Positions 43,343 to 53,687 of a stretch of 64,000 nt of DNA are shown in pieces (position 1 is the stretch's first letter; each line of letters starts with the position of its first letter). The DNA is taken from assembly GCF_900110415.1 (NCBI RefSeq), contig NZ_FODR01000018.1:1-64000 (forward strand), in the 5' to 3' direction. Both the position numbers and the translations under genes were made by a program. Origin of the DNA: Mucilaginibacter sp. OK283 (GTDB lineage Bacteria > Bacteroidota > Bacteroidia > Sphingobacteriales > Sphingobacteriaceae). The notes under the pieces are model-generated. The model worked only from the letters and a program-made list of their open reading frames with translations. It did no database searches and was not told where the DNA came from.

Positions 43343-45034
43343 ATGAGAACACTAAACTATTTTTTCGGCATCGCCATCGTTCTGGTGGCGTCGGGATGTC
43401 ACAAGCAGGAGACTCCCGGTTCGGCAGTTACACCATTTGTCAAAACCAGTAAAAAGACGTTGACTGCTACCAGCTACCCGAGTTACAACATTTCGCCACT
43501 TCCGCCCGATCAAACAGGGATGACAAGTACGGCAGTTCAGCTCGCTGCAAACATGACATTAGGATACAACATCGGCAACACAATGGAAGCCGCTCCTAAT
43601 GAAAACGGATGGGGAAACCCCAATATTACCCAGGCGTTAATTGATAAGTTAAAGCAAAGCGGTTTTAATGCCATACGGATTCCTTGTAATTGGAATTGGT
43701 CACATGTACCTGATTCAACAACTGCAAAAATAGATCCGGCCTGGCTCGCCCGTGTGCAGCAGGTTGTTCAATACTGCGTTAACGACGGCATGTATGTGAT
43801 ATTAAATATACATTGGGACGGTGGATGGCTGGATGCCAATATTACCACCGCCGCGCAAGCTGCAGTTAATGCCAAACAAAAGGCACTTTGGGAGCAAATT
43901 GCAACGCAAATGCGTGGTTTTGACCAACATTTGATTTTTGCCAGTGCAAACGAACCCCCTGCTTCAGATGCCACAGGGATGAGCATTCTGCTGTCCTATC
44001 ATCAAACTTTTATCAACGCGGTCAGATCAACCGGCGGGCATAACAGTTATAGAACTTTGCTTATCCAGGGTCCGAGTACAGATATCGTGAAAACAAACAA
44101 TCTGATGAACACTCTTCCCTCAGATCCCGCATCCAATCGTTTGATGGTTGAAGTGCATTACTATACCCCTTACAATTTTTGTTTGATGGACGGAGACGCA
44201 TCATGGGGTAACATGTTTTATTATTGGGGTTCGGGGTATCACTCAACCACCGATCCTACGCGTAATGCCACCTATGGCGAAGAGTCGGACCTGAACGGAT
44301 ATTTCCAGTCGATGAAGACGAAGTTTGTTGACCATGGCATCCCAGTTGTAATGGGCGAATTTGCAGCGGGGCGTCGCTCTCTTACAGGAGATGCGTATGA
44401 TCTTCATATAGCTTCCAGAGCTTATTGGTATAATTATGTTATGCACCAGGCATTGGCAAACGGAATGCTCCCGTTTCTTTGGGACACCGGTTCGATCATT
44501 GACAGGTCGACGTACGCTATAAAAGATCAACAGCAGTTAGCTGCGCTTGTGCAAGGAACACAGACAGCCTCCTCCTCCACAATTCAGGTTGGAAGCGTGT
44601 ATCAGATAGTTAACAGGTTTAGTTTTAAAGCTTTGGAGATTGGCGGCTGGGCAAGTGCTAACGGAGCAACAGCAGATCAATGGGATTATTTGGGCGGACA
44701 AAACCAACAATTTAAAGTGCAAGCCGGGAGCGGCGGCCACTATTTGTTAACGCCTATGCATACAAGCGGGAAGTGTCTGGAGATATATAATTGGTCTGGC
44801 GCTAACGGAGGTATTGCCGATATATGGGCTTATACAGGTACGGGCGGTAATAATCAAAATTGGATACTTCAGGCAACTGATAATGGATACTACAAAATTA
44901 TAAACGTAAATAGTGGGAAAGCCCTCGAAGTTGTTTCATCTTCAACAGCAACTTCACTCAGAAATGGTACCGCGGTTGATCAATCGGACTACACCGGTGC
45001 CAAAAATCAGCAGTGGGCGTTTGTGAAAATATGA
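43343..45034 (+). CDS. GH5 endo-beta-glucanase lipoprotein with C-terminal ricin-type domain
   Basis: Lipobox Cys19 predicts a surface lipoprotein. The GH5 domain (about 55-400) begins LAANMTLGYNIGNTMEAAP, typical of subfamily 4. The acid/base is Glu204 (SANEPP) and the nucleophile Glu339 (VMGEF). After a Ser/Thr linker, a ricin-type beta-trefoil (about 410-563) shows the repeated end motif (NQQFKV, NQNWIL, NQQWAF). It should cut beta-1,4-glucan backbones, with the trefoil binding sugar. It lies just before the HTCS gene with duplicated terminators between, so it is a separate unit. Copy C of the conserved element suggests that it shares control with the SusCD genes. Confidence 0.9.
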   Translation: MRTLNYFFGIAIVLVASGCHKQETPGSAVTPFVKTSKKTLTATSYPSYNISPLPPDQTGMTSTAVQLAANMTLGYNIGNTMEAAPNENGWGNPNITQALIDKLKQSGFNAIRIPCNWNWSHVPDSTTAKIDPAWLARVQQVVQYCVNDGMYVILNIHWDGGWLDANITTAAQAAVNAKQKALWEQIATQMRGFDQHLIFASANEPPASDATGMSILLSYHQTFINAVRSTGGHNSYRTLLIQGPSTDIVKTNNLMNTLPSDPASNRLMVEVHYYTPYNFCLMDGDASWGNMFYYWGSGYHSTTDPTRNATYGEESDLNGYFQSMKTKFVDHGIPVVMGEFAAGRRSLTGDAYDLHIASRAYWYNYVMHQALANGMLPFLWDTGSIIDRSTYAIKDQQQLAALVQGTQTASSSTIQVGSVYQIVNRFSFKALEIGGWASANGATADQWDYLGGQNQQFKVQAGSGGHYLLTPMHTSGKCLEIYNWSGANGGIADIWAYTGTGGNNQNWILQATDNGYYKIINVNSGKALEVVSSSTATSLRNGTAVDQSDYTGAKNQQWAFVKI

Positions 45035-45150
45035 AGCATAAACGGGTACAAATCCATTTATGCAATGTGTTTAAAAATCGCTGTTAACCCAGTTCAAAAA
45101 ATTAAAGACATCACAATAATAACTGTGATTTAGTTGAAGAAAGACAGGTC

Positions 45151-45184
45151 AATGCGTCCGGGGTGCGATACGGGCGCATTTTTT
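45151..45184 (+). terminator. First of two tandem terminators after GH5-ricin
   Basis: AATGCGTCCG and CGGGCGCATT form a stem with one mismatch around GGGTGCGATA, then TTTT. It is about 115 bp after the GH5-ricin stop. Confidence 0.75.
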
Positions 45185-45230
45185 AAGAGATCATAATAAT
45201 ATTGTGATTGTAATTGAAAAAAGGCTGGTC

Positions 45231-45264
45231 AATGCGTCCGGGGTGAGATACGGACGCATTTTTA
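45231..45264 (+). terminator. Second of two tandem terminators
   Basis: AATGCGTCCG and CGGACGCATT form a perfect 10-bp stem around GGGTGAGATA, then TTTATTTT. It is a better stem than the first copy. Confidence 0.82.
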
Positions 45265-45390
45265 TTTTAATAACCCGTCCTTTGAAAATCGACGTAAAAG
45301 TTGACACATGTCCGCTTATTATACAACATTTGTGCTACCTTAGTTTACTAACTTTATAGAAGTTAATCTGTTGATTTTGGGCTTTCGATA

Positions 45391-48300
45391 ATGATCTCCA
45401 TTCGCGTAAAATATTATTTTTTCCTTTTAGTTACATTAATTTTTGGATGTATAAATGTTTTTGGGCAAAGCAGCCAGTACCGGTTTTCGCACCTCGATAT
45501 TAGCGATGGCTTATCGCACAACCAGGTTAATTGCATTTTTAAAGATTCGAAGGGCTTTATGTGGTTTGGCACTGCAGCTGGCCTCAACCGCTATGATGGT
45601 TACACATTTAAAGTATTTAAGCATGATGTAAATAGTAAAACGTCTGTTAATAATGATTATGTAGACAAAATTTTTGAAGGCCCTGATAAAAAGTTGTGGA
45701 TATTTAGCCGCAGCGGTTTTTGTTTTTACGATCCCGAAACAGAGCGATTTAGCAGTGATATGCAGCCGTTGCTCCGTTCTTTAAAGCTCCCCGCTTCTTC
45801 CAATGTTTCTAAAATAGTGCGGTCGGGCCCTGCCGATTTCTGGTTCTTATTCCCCGATGGTATTTACAGATACAATGCTATAACCAGGCAAACCAAACGC
45901 TATTATCATAGCGTTAATTCCATGCCATCGTTATACGCAAATTCCATTGCCGACATTACCACTGATGCGAAGGGCAATGTATGGATTGTTTACAGCGAGG
46001 GCACGGTAGAGATGTTTGATGTTAAGCTCAACAAAATTGGCTACCGCACGGATGTTTTTAATAAGGCAACCAATAATAAAAACGGGGCCTACTCTTTAAC
46101 GGTCGATAGCGATAATGATTTGTGGTTTTATGCACCATACGGTGGGTATGGTGTGTTTTACTATAAACCTTCAACGGGCATTTTGCGGCATATCGATAGG
46201 GAATCGGCCGGGGCAAAGTTAAAAGGGAATGCCATTAGCAGTATTATTCAGGCCGATGACGGCCTGATATGGATTGCCATTGACCATGGTGGTATAAATA
46301 TACTGGACAAAAAGAACTTTAAAATCACCTACCTGCTTAACCGCGAAGATGACCCCACATCATTAAAGCAAAACAGTGCAATACTCTACAAGGATGTTTC
46401 AGGTATTATATGGGCCGGTACTTTTAAAAAGGGGATAAGTTATTACCATAAAAACATCATTAGGTTTCCTCTATACAGGCATTTTGCCTCAGACCCGGGT
46501 AGTTTAAGTTTTAACGATGTTTACAAATTTATAGAAGACAAACAGGGAAACTTGTGGATTGGCACCAATGGTGGCGGCCTGATTTATTTTAACCGCAAAA
46601 CAGGCAAGTTTACCCAATATAAGCATGACCCGGGAAACGCAAATAGTTTGAGTAGTGACATTATTGTTGACCTATGTGTTGATCATGATCAAAAATTATG
46701 GATAGGTACCTATTTTGGCGGGTTGGATTGTTTTGACGGAACCACATTTACCCATTACAAACATGATGATAAATTAGCCAACAGTATTGCCGAAGACAAG
46801 GTATGGAGCATTTTGGAAGATTCGTCGCACCGTTTATGGATAGGGACGTTTGCAAGCGGGCTTGAAATTTTCGACAGGTCCAAAAATATATTTTACCATC
46901 CTTTTAAACAGGGTGAAATAAAGTCACCCATGATAATAACCATGTTTGAGGATAAGCGGGGCAACATATGGACCGGAGGATATTTGGGTATTGATGTAAT
47001 ATTAAAAAATGGCAAAGGAGTAACTCACTACAGCTCAAATGGTAGTAATACCAATAGTTTACTTGACAACATGGTAAACAATATCAATGAGGATAGCCGT
47101 GGTTTGATATGGATATCAACGGCAAGTGGGTTAAGCGTTTTCAATCCCAATACAAATACTTTTACATCGCTCACCAAAAAAAATGGACTGCCGGCGAATT
47201 CAATATCGAATACGCTGGAAGATAATAAAGGAACGATGTGGGTAAGCACTTCAAATGGGTTGAGCCATATTACCTTAACACCAAAGGCGACTGGTTTTAA
47301 TTTCCGGTTCGAAAATTTTGACGAAACGGATGGCTTGCAAGGCCGTGAATTTAATATGAATTCCGCTTTAAAAACACACAGCGGCGAATTGATATTTGGA
47401 GGTGTTGACGGTTTTAATATTTTTGACCCTAAAAATTTAGAACCCAATGTTAATAAGCTACAATTAATATTTACCGATTTTCAGCTATTCAATAAAAGTG
47501 TATCAGCCAATGAGGCTATTAACGGGCACGTAGTGCTATCAAAAGTAATATCGTTAACTAACAATATCATACTTAATCACAGCGAAAATATTTTCTCGAT
47601 AGAATTTGCCGCCCTTGATTTTTTCAACCCCGGTAAAGTAAAATATCAGTATATGCTGGAGGGATTTGATAAAGGTTGGGTAAATGCAGATAGTAGGACA
47701 CGAAAGGCTAATTATACTAACCTGGATGGGGGGGATTATGTATTTAAGGTGCGGGTATCCAATTCCGGGGGCGCTTGGAATCCCAATTATATTTTGTTAA
47801 AGATCAAAATATTGCCGCCATTTTGGAAATCAACTTTTGCATATGTTGTTTACGTCGTACTGTTTCTGGGCATCCTTTTGCTTATCCGGCAACGCGGTAT
47901 ACAAAAAATAAAAAGACAATTCACGGCTGAACAGGAAAAGCAGGAAGCAAAATTACTAATCGAACAGGAGCGTAAGGAGGTTAAGCGTATGCAGGAGCTT
48001 GACCAACTGAAAACTAAATTTTTAACAAATGTAAGCCACGAATTCAGAACACCCCTTTCGCTGATCATGGCGCCGGTTGATAAAATGCTTACCCGTGCCG
48101 ACCAGGAACAGAAACAACAGTTGGGCATGATAAGAAAGAATGCCAGACGATTATTAAACCTGGTAAATCAGCTGCTTGATTTTCGTAAGATGGAAGTTCA
48201 GGAGTTGAAATTGCATAGCAAGCCCGGCGATATTGTGAAATTCATCAGCGAAATAAGCATGTCATTTACAGATATTGCCGAAGAAAAAGGGATTGATTTT

Positions 48301-49587
48301 GTCTTCGATACCACGATTGATTCGTTGTTTACCAGCTTTGACCATGATAAGATAGAAAGGATATTGTTTAACCTGCTATCAAATGCCTTTAAATTTACGC
48401 CATCCGGCGGCCAGGTAAGCGTTCTGCTCAATGTGGATGGGAAGACCGCTGACGCCCCGCTTGAGATTAAGGTGATTGATACTGGTATTGGTATTCCGCT
48501 TGAAAAACAAGGTAAAATTTTCGAGCGTTTTTTTCAACACGATATTCCTGAATCGATGATTAATCAAGGCAGCGGCATCGGCCTGGCAATTACACATGAG
48601 TTTGTGAAGATGCATGGAGGAGAAATAACGGTTGAGAGTGTGCCAGATCACGGCAGCTGTTTTATCATTAAACTGCCATTTGTTATTTATGCAGGGCTGG
48701 AAACGGATATAGTAGCCGGCGACGAGGCTGATATTGAGAATCCGGGTGAAGATAGCCACAATGAAATTAAAACCGTACCAAAACAGCAACGGGCAAATAA
48801 AATGCCGGTGGTTCTTTTAGTTGAGGATAACGATGATTTTCGTTTTTACCTGAAAGACAATTTAAAAGAAATATTCTTTTTAATCGAAGCTTCAAACGGA
48901 AGGGAAGGCTGGCAGAAAGCTCTTTCGCAACATCCGGATATTATTGTAAGCGATATCAGTATGCCCGAGATGACAGGAATTGAGTTATGCAAAAAACTAA
49001 AGAATGATAAACGTACATCGCACATTCCCGTTGTTTTGCTAACCGCATTAACGGGTGATGAAGAACAAATAAAAGGTTTGGAAATTGGTGCTAATGATTA
49101 CATGACAAAACCGTTTAATTTCGAAATACTTCTTTCAAAAATCAAAAATATCTTAACCCTTCGGGATACCTATAAAAGGACATACAAAAAACAAATGGAT
49201 GTGCAATTACAGGAAACACCTTTGCCAAATGAAGATGAGAAACTGTTAAGGAGTATAGTAGAATATATAGAACTTAATATCTTAAATGATAGCCTATCGG
49301 TAGAAGAATTGAGCCGCAAAATGAACATGAGCCGCGGATCGTTGTATAATAAAGTTTTGATGCTTACGGGCAAATCCCCGGTTGAATTTATCCGTTCAAT
49401 AAGGCTAAAAAAAGCGGTGTATTTACTCGAGAATAGCCAAATGACAATTAGCCAGATTTGTTACGAAGTTGGCTTCAATACCCCCAAATACTTTACAAAG
49501 TTATTCAAGGATGAGTATAAGACTCTTCCTTCTGCCTATATCAGTTCTATCCGCCAAAAGAAACTATCCGAAGCTGATGAACAATAG
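45391..49587 (+). CDS. Hybrid two-component system sensor-regulator (HTCS)
   Basis: One 1398-residue chain holds a full signalling path. The parts are a signal peptide (…NVFGQ), a periplasmic two-propeller region of Reg_prop repeats (about 25-740, with many W-F/I-G-T units), a Y_Y_Y domain (about 745-805) and one transmembrane helix (about 810-830). They continue with a HisKA domain with His883 (NVSHEFRTPLS), the HATPase, a receiver with Asp1188 (VSDISMPEMTG) and a C-terminal AraC-type helix-turn-helix (about 1295-1398). HTCS proteins sense oligosaccharides in the periplasm and activate the adjacent PUL. It lies directly upstream of SusC 2 and downstream of GH5-ricin. The conserved upstream elements are its likely targets. 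Confidence 0.96.
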   Translation: MISIRVKYYFFLLVTLIFGCINVFGQSSQYRFSHLDISDGLSHNQVNCIFKDSKGFMWFGTAAGLNRYDGYTFKVFKHDVNSKTSVNNDYVDKIFEGPDKKLWIFSRSGFCFYDPETERFSSDMQPLLRSLKLPASSNVSKIVRSGPADFWFLFPDGIYRYNAITRQTKRYYHSVNSMPSLYANSIADITTDAKGNVWIVYSEGTVEMFDVKLNKIGYRTDVFNKATNNKNGAYSLTVDSDNDLWFYAPYGGYGVFYYKPSTGILRHIDRESAGAKLKGNAISSIIQADDGLIWIAIDHGGINILDKKNFKITYLLNREDDPTSLKQNSAILYKDVSGIIWAGTFKKGISYYHKNIIRFPLYRHFASDPGSLSFNDVYKFIEDKQGNLWIGTNGGGLIYFNRKTGKFTQYKHDPGNANSLSSDIIVDLCVDHDQKLWIGTYFGGLDCFDGTTFTHYKHDDKLANSIAEDKVWSILEDSSHRLWIGTFASGLEIFDRSKNIFYHPFKQGEIKSPMIITMFEDKRGNIWTGGYLGIDVILKNGKGVTHYSSNGSNTNSLLDNMVNNINEDSRGLIWISTASGLSVFNPNTNTFTSLTKKNGLPANSISNTLEDNKGTMWVSTSNGLSHITLTPKATGFNFRFENFDETDGLQGREFNMNSALKTHSGELIFGGVDGFNIFDPKNLEPNVNKLQLIFTDFQLFNKSVSANEAINGHVVLSKVISLTNNIILNHSENIFSIEFAALDFFNPGKVKYQYMLEGFDKGWVNADSRTRKANYTNLDGGDYVFKVRVSNSGGAWNPNYILLKIKILPPFWKSTFAYVVYVVLFLGILLLIRQRGIQKIKRQFTAEQEKQEAKLLIEQERKEVKRMQELDQLKTKFLTNVSHEFRTPLSLIMAPVDKMLTRADQEQKQQLGMIRKNARRLLNLVNQLLDFRKMEVQELKLHSKPGDIVKFISEISMSFTDIAEEKGIDFVFDTTIDSLFTSFDHDKIERILFNLLSNAFKFTPSGGQVSVLLNVDGKTADAPLEIKVIDTGIGIPLEKQGKIFERFFQHDIPESMINQGSGIGLAITHEFVKMHGGEITVESVPDHGSCFIIKLPFVIYAGLETDIVAGDEADIENPGEDSHNEIKTVPKQQRANKMPVVLLVEDNDDFRFYLKDNLKEIFFLIEASNGREGWQKALSQHPDIIVSDISMPEMTGIELCKKLKNDKRTSHIPVVLLTALTGDEEQIKGLEIGANDYMTKPFNFEILLSKIKNILTLRDTYKRTYKKQMDVQLQETPLPNEDEKLLRSIVEYIELNILNDSLSVEELSRKMNMSRGSLYNKVLMLTGKSPVEFIRSIRLKKAVYLLENSQMTISQICYEVGFNTPKYFTKLFKDEYKTLPSAYISSIRQKKLSEADEQ

Positions 49588-50484
49588 CTTTCACAAAGCA
49601 GGGCAAACACATCTAATTGGGTTAACATAACTTAACACATTTCAAATATATTTTTTATAAATATTTGATAATCAATACTTTGAATTTTAACATGGTTAAC
49701 ACTAAATGACCGCGTAATTTAGCCGAATCCCAATATTTGTACCGGTTGTTGGCCATTACAATTCCCTTTGGTAACTGGGGCATTTAAACAGGATCAGCCA
49801 ATAGAAACAAGGTATCGTTTGATGCTTATATCTTCGCGACGCTATAAGCTTATTCCGTTAGCTATAATTAAATAACAGCTTATCGCCGTTAACTATTTAG
49901 ATACGTTCGCCCTGTTTCACGTCGTTGTAACGCCGTTATCCATTTCGTGTTTGGCTCCAATTAGCTAATAGTCCACAAAGTCCTTCAAGGATTCCGTGGC
50001 CCTGAATTACTATATAAGTTTTTGTCGTGATATAAGGTGTAATGACTATGTTTTGATTTGTAATTTGTTTATTTTAAATGAGTTATGGTCGTTTGAACAT
50101 TTGGTCTATATTTTTACTCAACTCTGCCACTTTCCATTTTTAAAGTTACCATAGTTTCATCCCCTGGAATATAAGTGTAATGTATTTAAAGATATTGCTT
50201 TTGTAAGATGTTCCACCAATTACCAATAGGACCAACAGTTAACTAATTTTTTGAATTACGTAATCATGTGTCTGGCTGTACCTGAAGTTTTTTAACTGAT
50301 AGTTCGGGCAGTCGTCTTATATGAGGAAGCCAACAGCAAATAGTTTCAAAAAGTTGTTTTTGGGTATTTGTTTATCCAAAAAGATTATGATAACAAAAAT
50401 AAATTATGAATGAAAAAAAAACCAATTAAGCACTAACCAAAAAACAAATGAATCAATTATCAAACCTTAAAATCCTATTACCAG
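49588..50484. other. Long leader region between HTCS and SusC 2
   Basis: The 897-bp gap has no supported gene. It holds copy B of the conserved element (50092-50262), the shared word CAATATTTGTACC (49731-49743), and a 14-codon leader frame that overlaps the SusC start (50448-50492). No terminator hairpin was found after the HTCS stop, so read-through of the HTCS gene is possible. Confidence 0.5.
50092..50262 (+). promoter_or_regulatory. Conserved upstream element, copy B (before SusC 2)
   Basis: It reads TTTGAACATTTGGTCTATAT, then CTCTGCCACTTTCCATTTTT, then AGTTTCATCCCCTGGAATAT and TTCCACCAATTACCA. Each block has its counterpart in copy A (26340-26510) at nearly the same distance. The element ends about 220 bp before the start codon. 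As it is adjacent to the HTCS gene, this is the best candidate for the HTCS binding site. Confidence 0.68.
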
Positions 50485-50492
50485 ATGGATAA
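50448..50492 (+). CDS. Possible 14-residue leader peptide overlapping SusC 2
   Basis: ATG at 50448 opens a frame MNQLSNLKILLPDG that stops with TAA at 50490-50492, eight bases inside the SusC frame. A ribosome ending here could restart at the SusC ATG (50485). It may be chance; nothing comparable precedes SusC 1. Confidence 0.2.
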   Translation: MNQLSNLKILLPDG

Positions 50493-53400
50493 AAATTTAC
50501 AAAAGAGAGTGAAATACCAGATTTCATTAATTATCGCGGGCATATTTTTTTATATTTCTGCCCATGCACAAACCGTAAACATTACGGGTAAAATAACAAG
50601 TGCCGACGATGGTCAGCCAATACAGGGAGCAAGTGTTAAAATTAAAGGGACGGGCCTTGGATCTATATCCACCATTGATGGTAGCTATACAATAGCTGCT
50701 GAGCCAGGCAAAGTATTAGTTTTTAGCTTTTTAGGTTTTGCTAAACGGGAAGTAACTGTTAAACAAGCCGGAGCAATTAATGTTAGGCTGAATTCAACAT
50801 CCAGTAACTTAAATGAGGCGGTGGTTATTGGTTATGCCAGGGTACAAAGAAAAGATAATACCGGGGCCATAAGTTCCATATCGGGTAACGAATTGCGCTT
50901 AACACAACCCACTACTTTTGACCAGGCCCTGCAGGGAAAAGTTGCAGGTGTAGTAGTGCAGCAGATATCAGGTCAGCCTGGTGGTGGCGTATCTATTCAG
51001 ATACGTGGTGTATCCTCAATATCAGGCGCTAATGCGCCGTTGGTTGTTATAGATGGTGTTATTATTCCTCCGGCTACCGACCCTGGTCACGGTTCCAATC
51101 CCTTAAGTGGTATCAATCCTAACGACATCGAATCACTCGACGTATTGAAAGATGCATCTGCAACTGCCATATATGGTTCTCAGGCTACCAATGGTGTTAT
51201 CGTTATTACCACAAAAAGAGGTAAAGCAGGGCGCCCAACAGTAAATTACGATTTTTATACCGGTTACCAGGAGATTCGTAACAGGCTCCCTACCGTGGAC
51301 TTACAACAGTTGGCAACATTTTTGAATGCCCGCGCACAAGTTTGGGGCTACGGTACAAGGCCAGAATTAGCCAATCCGCAATATTTAGGTAAGGGTACCG
51401 ACTGGCAAAGTGAATTATTCCGTAAAGCGCCGATGACCAGTCATACACTTTCTGTAAGCGGTGGTGATGATAAAACCCAATATTATATATCGGGGTCTTA
51501 TTTCAACCAGCAAGGTATAGCGCTTGGATCCGCTTTCAAAAGATACTCGGTACGTTTGAACCTGGACACTAAGACCACTAAATGGTTAAAACTGGGAACC
51601 AGCCTTCAGTTTTTTCGTGTTTATGAAAACACAGTTTCCACTGATGGCGGTGTAATTGGCCAAGCGTTAAGCATGACACCCGATGTTCCGGTAAAAAACG
51701 CCGATGGTTCATATGGCGGTGTTGTTGCCACGGATGGTTGGGTACCGCCTGTTGCAAACCCTGTAGGCATAGCCTCGCTTTTAAAAAACGAATCTGCAAG
51801 ATATGAAGCGTATACCAACGCTTATGCCGAAATACAGTTTACTACAGATTTGTCATTCCGTACAGAAGTATCTGGTAACTTTACATTTGGTACCCACGAT
51901 GCTTTTAATCCGGTTTTTATATTTGGTAACGCATCTGTTAATGTCTCCAACCCCGTTAACAGCGCCAGCTCGGATATTAATCACGACTACAACACTACCT
52001 GGCGCCAATATTTAACTTTTAACCATAATTTCAAGAAATCTAAATTCAATATTTTAGGAGGGCACGAAGCAAATACAGATTATTACGAAAATGTAAGCGC
52101 CGGGCGTAAAAATTTCGTTTCAAATAATGTGCAGGCTATTAGTGCCGGTGATCCTACAGTTGTAACAAATGGTGGCGATCATGGTCCCGGTGGCTCATCG
52201 GAATCTTATTTCGGCCGGGTTAATTTTTCCTGGGACGATAAATATCTGATCACTGGTAACCTGCGCAACGATGGTTCTTCAAAGTTTCCGGTTGACCGTA
52301 ATTGGGCTGTTACCTATTCAGGAGCATTTGCCTGGAAAATTAATAACGAGGCGTTTTTAAAAAGTGTAAAATCTATAGATGAATTGAAACTGAGACTTGG
52401 TTATGGGCTTACCAACAACCAGGGTATACCGGGCAATACTTATACAACCCAACTTACAACAGTTCCTACCGGTTTATCAGGTGTTTCGCAGTTTCAAAGC
52501 AATTTGCCAAATCCAGACGTAACCTGGGAAAAAACAAATTATTATAATGCCGGGCTTGACGCAACGTTTTTTAACGGCCGCATAAACTTGTCGTTTGATG
52601 CTTACGACCGCGAAACACACGGGCTTTTATTAAAAATTCCGCTTCCTGAATTTAGCGGTACTACTACGAATTGGTCGCCGGGGGCCATGGCTGCACCTTA
52701 TGTAAACGTTGGTTCTATTCGCAACAGGGGGTTTGATTTCCGTATTAGCACTACTAATACCAACAGCAAAAACTTTACATGGAAAAGTGATTTTACCTTT
52801 TCACGAAATGTGAACACAGTACTCAGTTTAGGTTCTGGCGGAAGTGATGCCAGCTTAACAACTTCGGTTCAAAAAACCGTAGTAGGGCAGTCAATCGGCG
52901 AATTTTATGGCTACTTATATGATGGCATATTTGCAAAGCCAAGTGACTTTCAAAACCATGCCCGGACTGCTGATCAAAGCGGAAAACCTTATCCAATTAC
53001 ACCTGCTTTTGGCGGTATCTGGTACGGCGACCGTATGTTTAAGGACCTGAATGGCGATGGTATTATCGATACCAGAGACCAAACTTTCCTGGGCTCGCCT
53101 CTGCCTAAATTCCAATATGGGTTCAACAACTCATTTACCTACAAAAATTTCGGCCTGAATATCTTCTTCAGTGGTAGTTATGGCAACAAAGTTTATAACC
53201 AATTGGCTGTATCACAAACCAGTTCACAAAATAACACATCCTATTTTGTCCAGGTATTAGATTACGCGAAATATGCTATGGTAAATCCCCAAGGTTCATC
53301 ATCTGATATTAACAACGTGTATATTTCAAACCCGAATACATCGGTTGTAGGTTTAAGACAGGATAACGTCACCAATTATAATAATCGCCCTTCTACTTTG

Positions 53401-53658
53401 TGGATCGAAGATGCTTCATTCCTTCGTTGTAAAAATATCAGGTTAGATTACAGTTTTCCGGAAAGCATGTTGTCGAAAATATTTTTGCACTCAGTCCGTG
53501 TGTACGCTAACGTATCCAACGTATTTGTAATCACAAAATATAAAGGGATGGATCCTGAAATTGGTACATGGAATCCCCTTCAGGGCGGTGTGGATGGCGG
53601 TAACTATCCTATGCCACGCGTATTTACTATTGGTGCAAGCCTAACCTTTAACAAATAA
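50485..53658 (+). CDS. SusC/RagA-family TonB-linked outer-membrane transporter 2
   Basis: The 1057-residue protein has a signal peptide (…FFYISAHAQ) and a carboxypeptidase-regulatory-like domain (NITGKITSADDGQPIQGASV). A plug follows (LNEAVVIGYARVQRKDNTGA, VIDGVIIPP, LKDASATAIYGSQATNGVIV), and then a barrel to the C-terminus. It imports the oligosaccharides produced by the surface GH5 enzymes together with SusD 2, powered by TonB. It is the first gene of the PUL operon after the HTCS gene, preceded by copy B of the conserved element. The next gene follows after 29 bp. Confidence 0.96.
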   Translation: MDKNLQKRVKYQISLIIAGIFFYISAHAQTVNITGKITSADDGQPIQGASVKIKGTGLGSISTIDGSYTIAAEPGKVLVFSFLGFAKREVTVKQAGAINVRLNSTSSNLNEAVVIGYARVQRKDNTGAISSISGNELRLTQPTTFDQALQGKVAGVVVQQISGQPGGGVSIQIRGVSSISGANAPLVVIDGVIIPPATDPGHGSNPLSGINPNDIESLDVLKDASATAIYGSQATNGVIVITTKRGKAGRPTVNYDFYTGYQEIRNRLPTVDLQQLATFLNARAQVWGYGTRPELANPQYLGKGTDWQSELFRKAPMTSHTLSVSGGDDKTQYYISGSYFNQQGIALGSAFKRYSVRLNLDTKTTKWLKLGTSLQFFRVYENTVSTDGGVIGQALSMTPDVPVKNADGSYGGVVATDGWVPPVANPVGIASLLKNESARYEAYTNAYAEIQFTTDLSFRTEVSGNFTFGTHDAFNPVFIFGNASVNVSNPVNSASSDINHDYNTTWRQYLTFNHNFKKSKFNILGGHEANTDYYENVSAGRKNFVSNNVQAISAGDPTVVTNGGDHGPGGSSESYFGRVNFSWDDKYLITGNLRNDGSSKFPVDRNWAVTYSGAFAWKINNEAFLKSVKSIDELKLRLGYGLTNNQGIPGNTYTTQLTTVPTGLSGVSQFQSNLPNPDVTWEKTNYYNAGLDATFFNGRINLSFDAYDRETHGLLLKIPLPEFSGTTTNWSPGAMAAPYVNVGSIRNRGFDFRISTTNTNSKNFTWKSDFTFSRNVNTVLSLGSGGSDASLTTSVQKTVVGQSIGEFYGYLYDGIFAKPSDFQNHARTADQSGKPYPITPAFGGIWYGDRMFKDLNGDGIIDTRDQTFLGSPLPKFQYGFNNSFTYKNFGLNIFFSGSYGNKVYNQLAVSQTSSQNNTSYFVQVLDYAKYAMVNPQGSSSDINNVYISNPNTSVVGLRQDNVTNYNNRPSTLWIEDASFLRCKNIRLDYSFPESMLSKIFLHSVRVYANVSNVFVITKYKGMDPEIGTWNPLQGGVDGGNYPMPRVFTIGASLTFNK

Positions 53659-53687
53659 AATGATTACCAATTTTAAAAAGATATTTT

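Larger units (their letters stand above)
45109..45265 (+). repeat. Direct duplication with 80-bp period carrying two terminators
   Basis: Two units, about 45109-45188 and 45189-45265, share the same order of words: ATCA(C/T)AATAATA, TTGTGATT, GGTCAATGCGTCCGGGGTG and the T-run. Their terminator stems lie exactly 80 bp apart (45151 and 45231). Confidence 0.8.

Noticed and set aside
47028..47447. 139-codon minus-strand frame inside the HTCS gene
   Set aside because: It is antisense to the Reg_prop region and has no signal, domain or promoter of its own.
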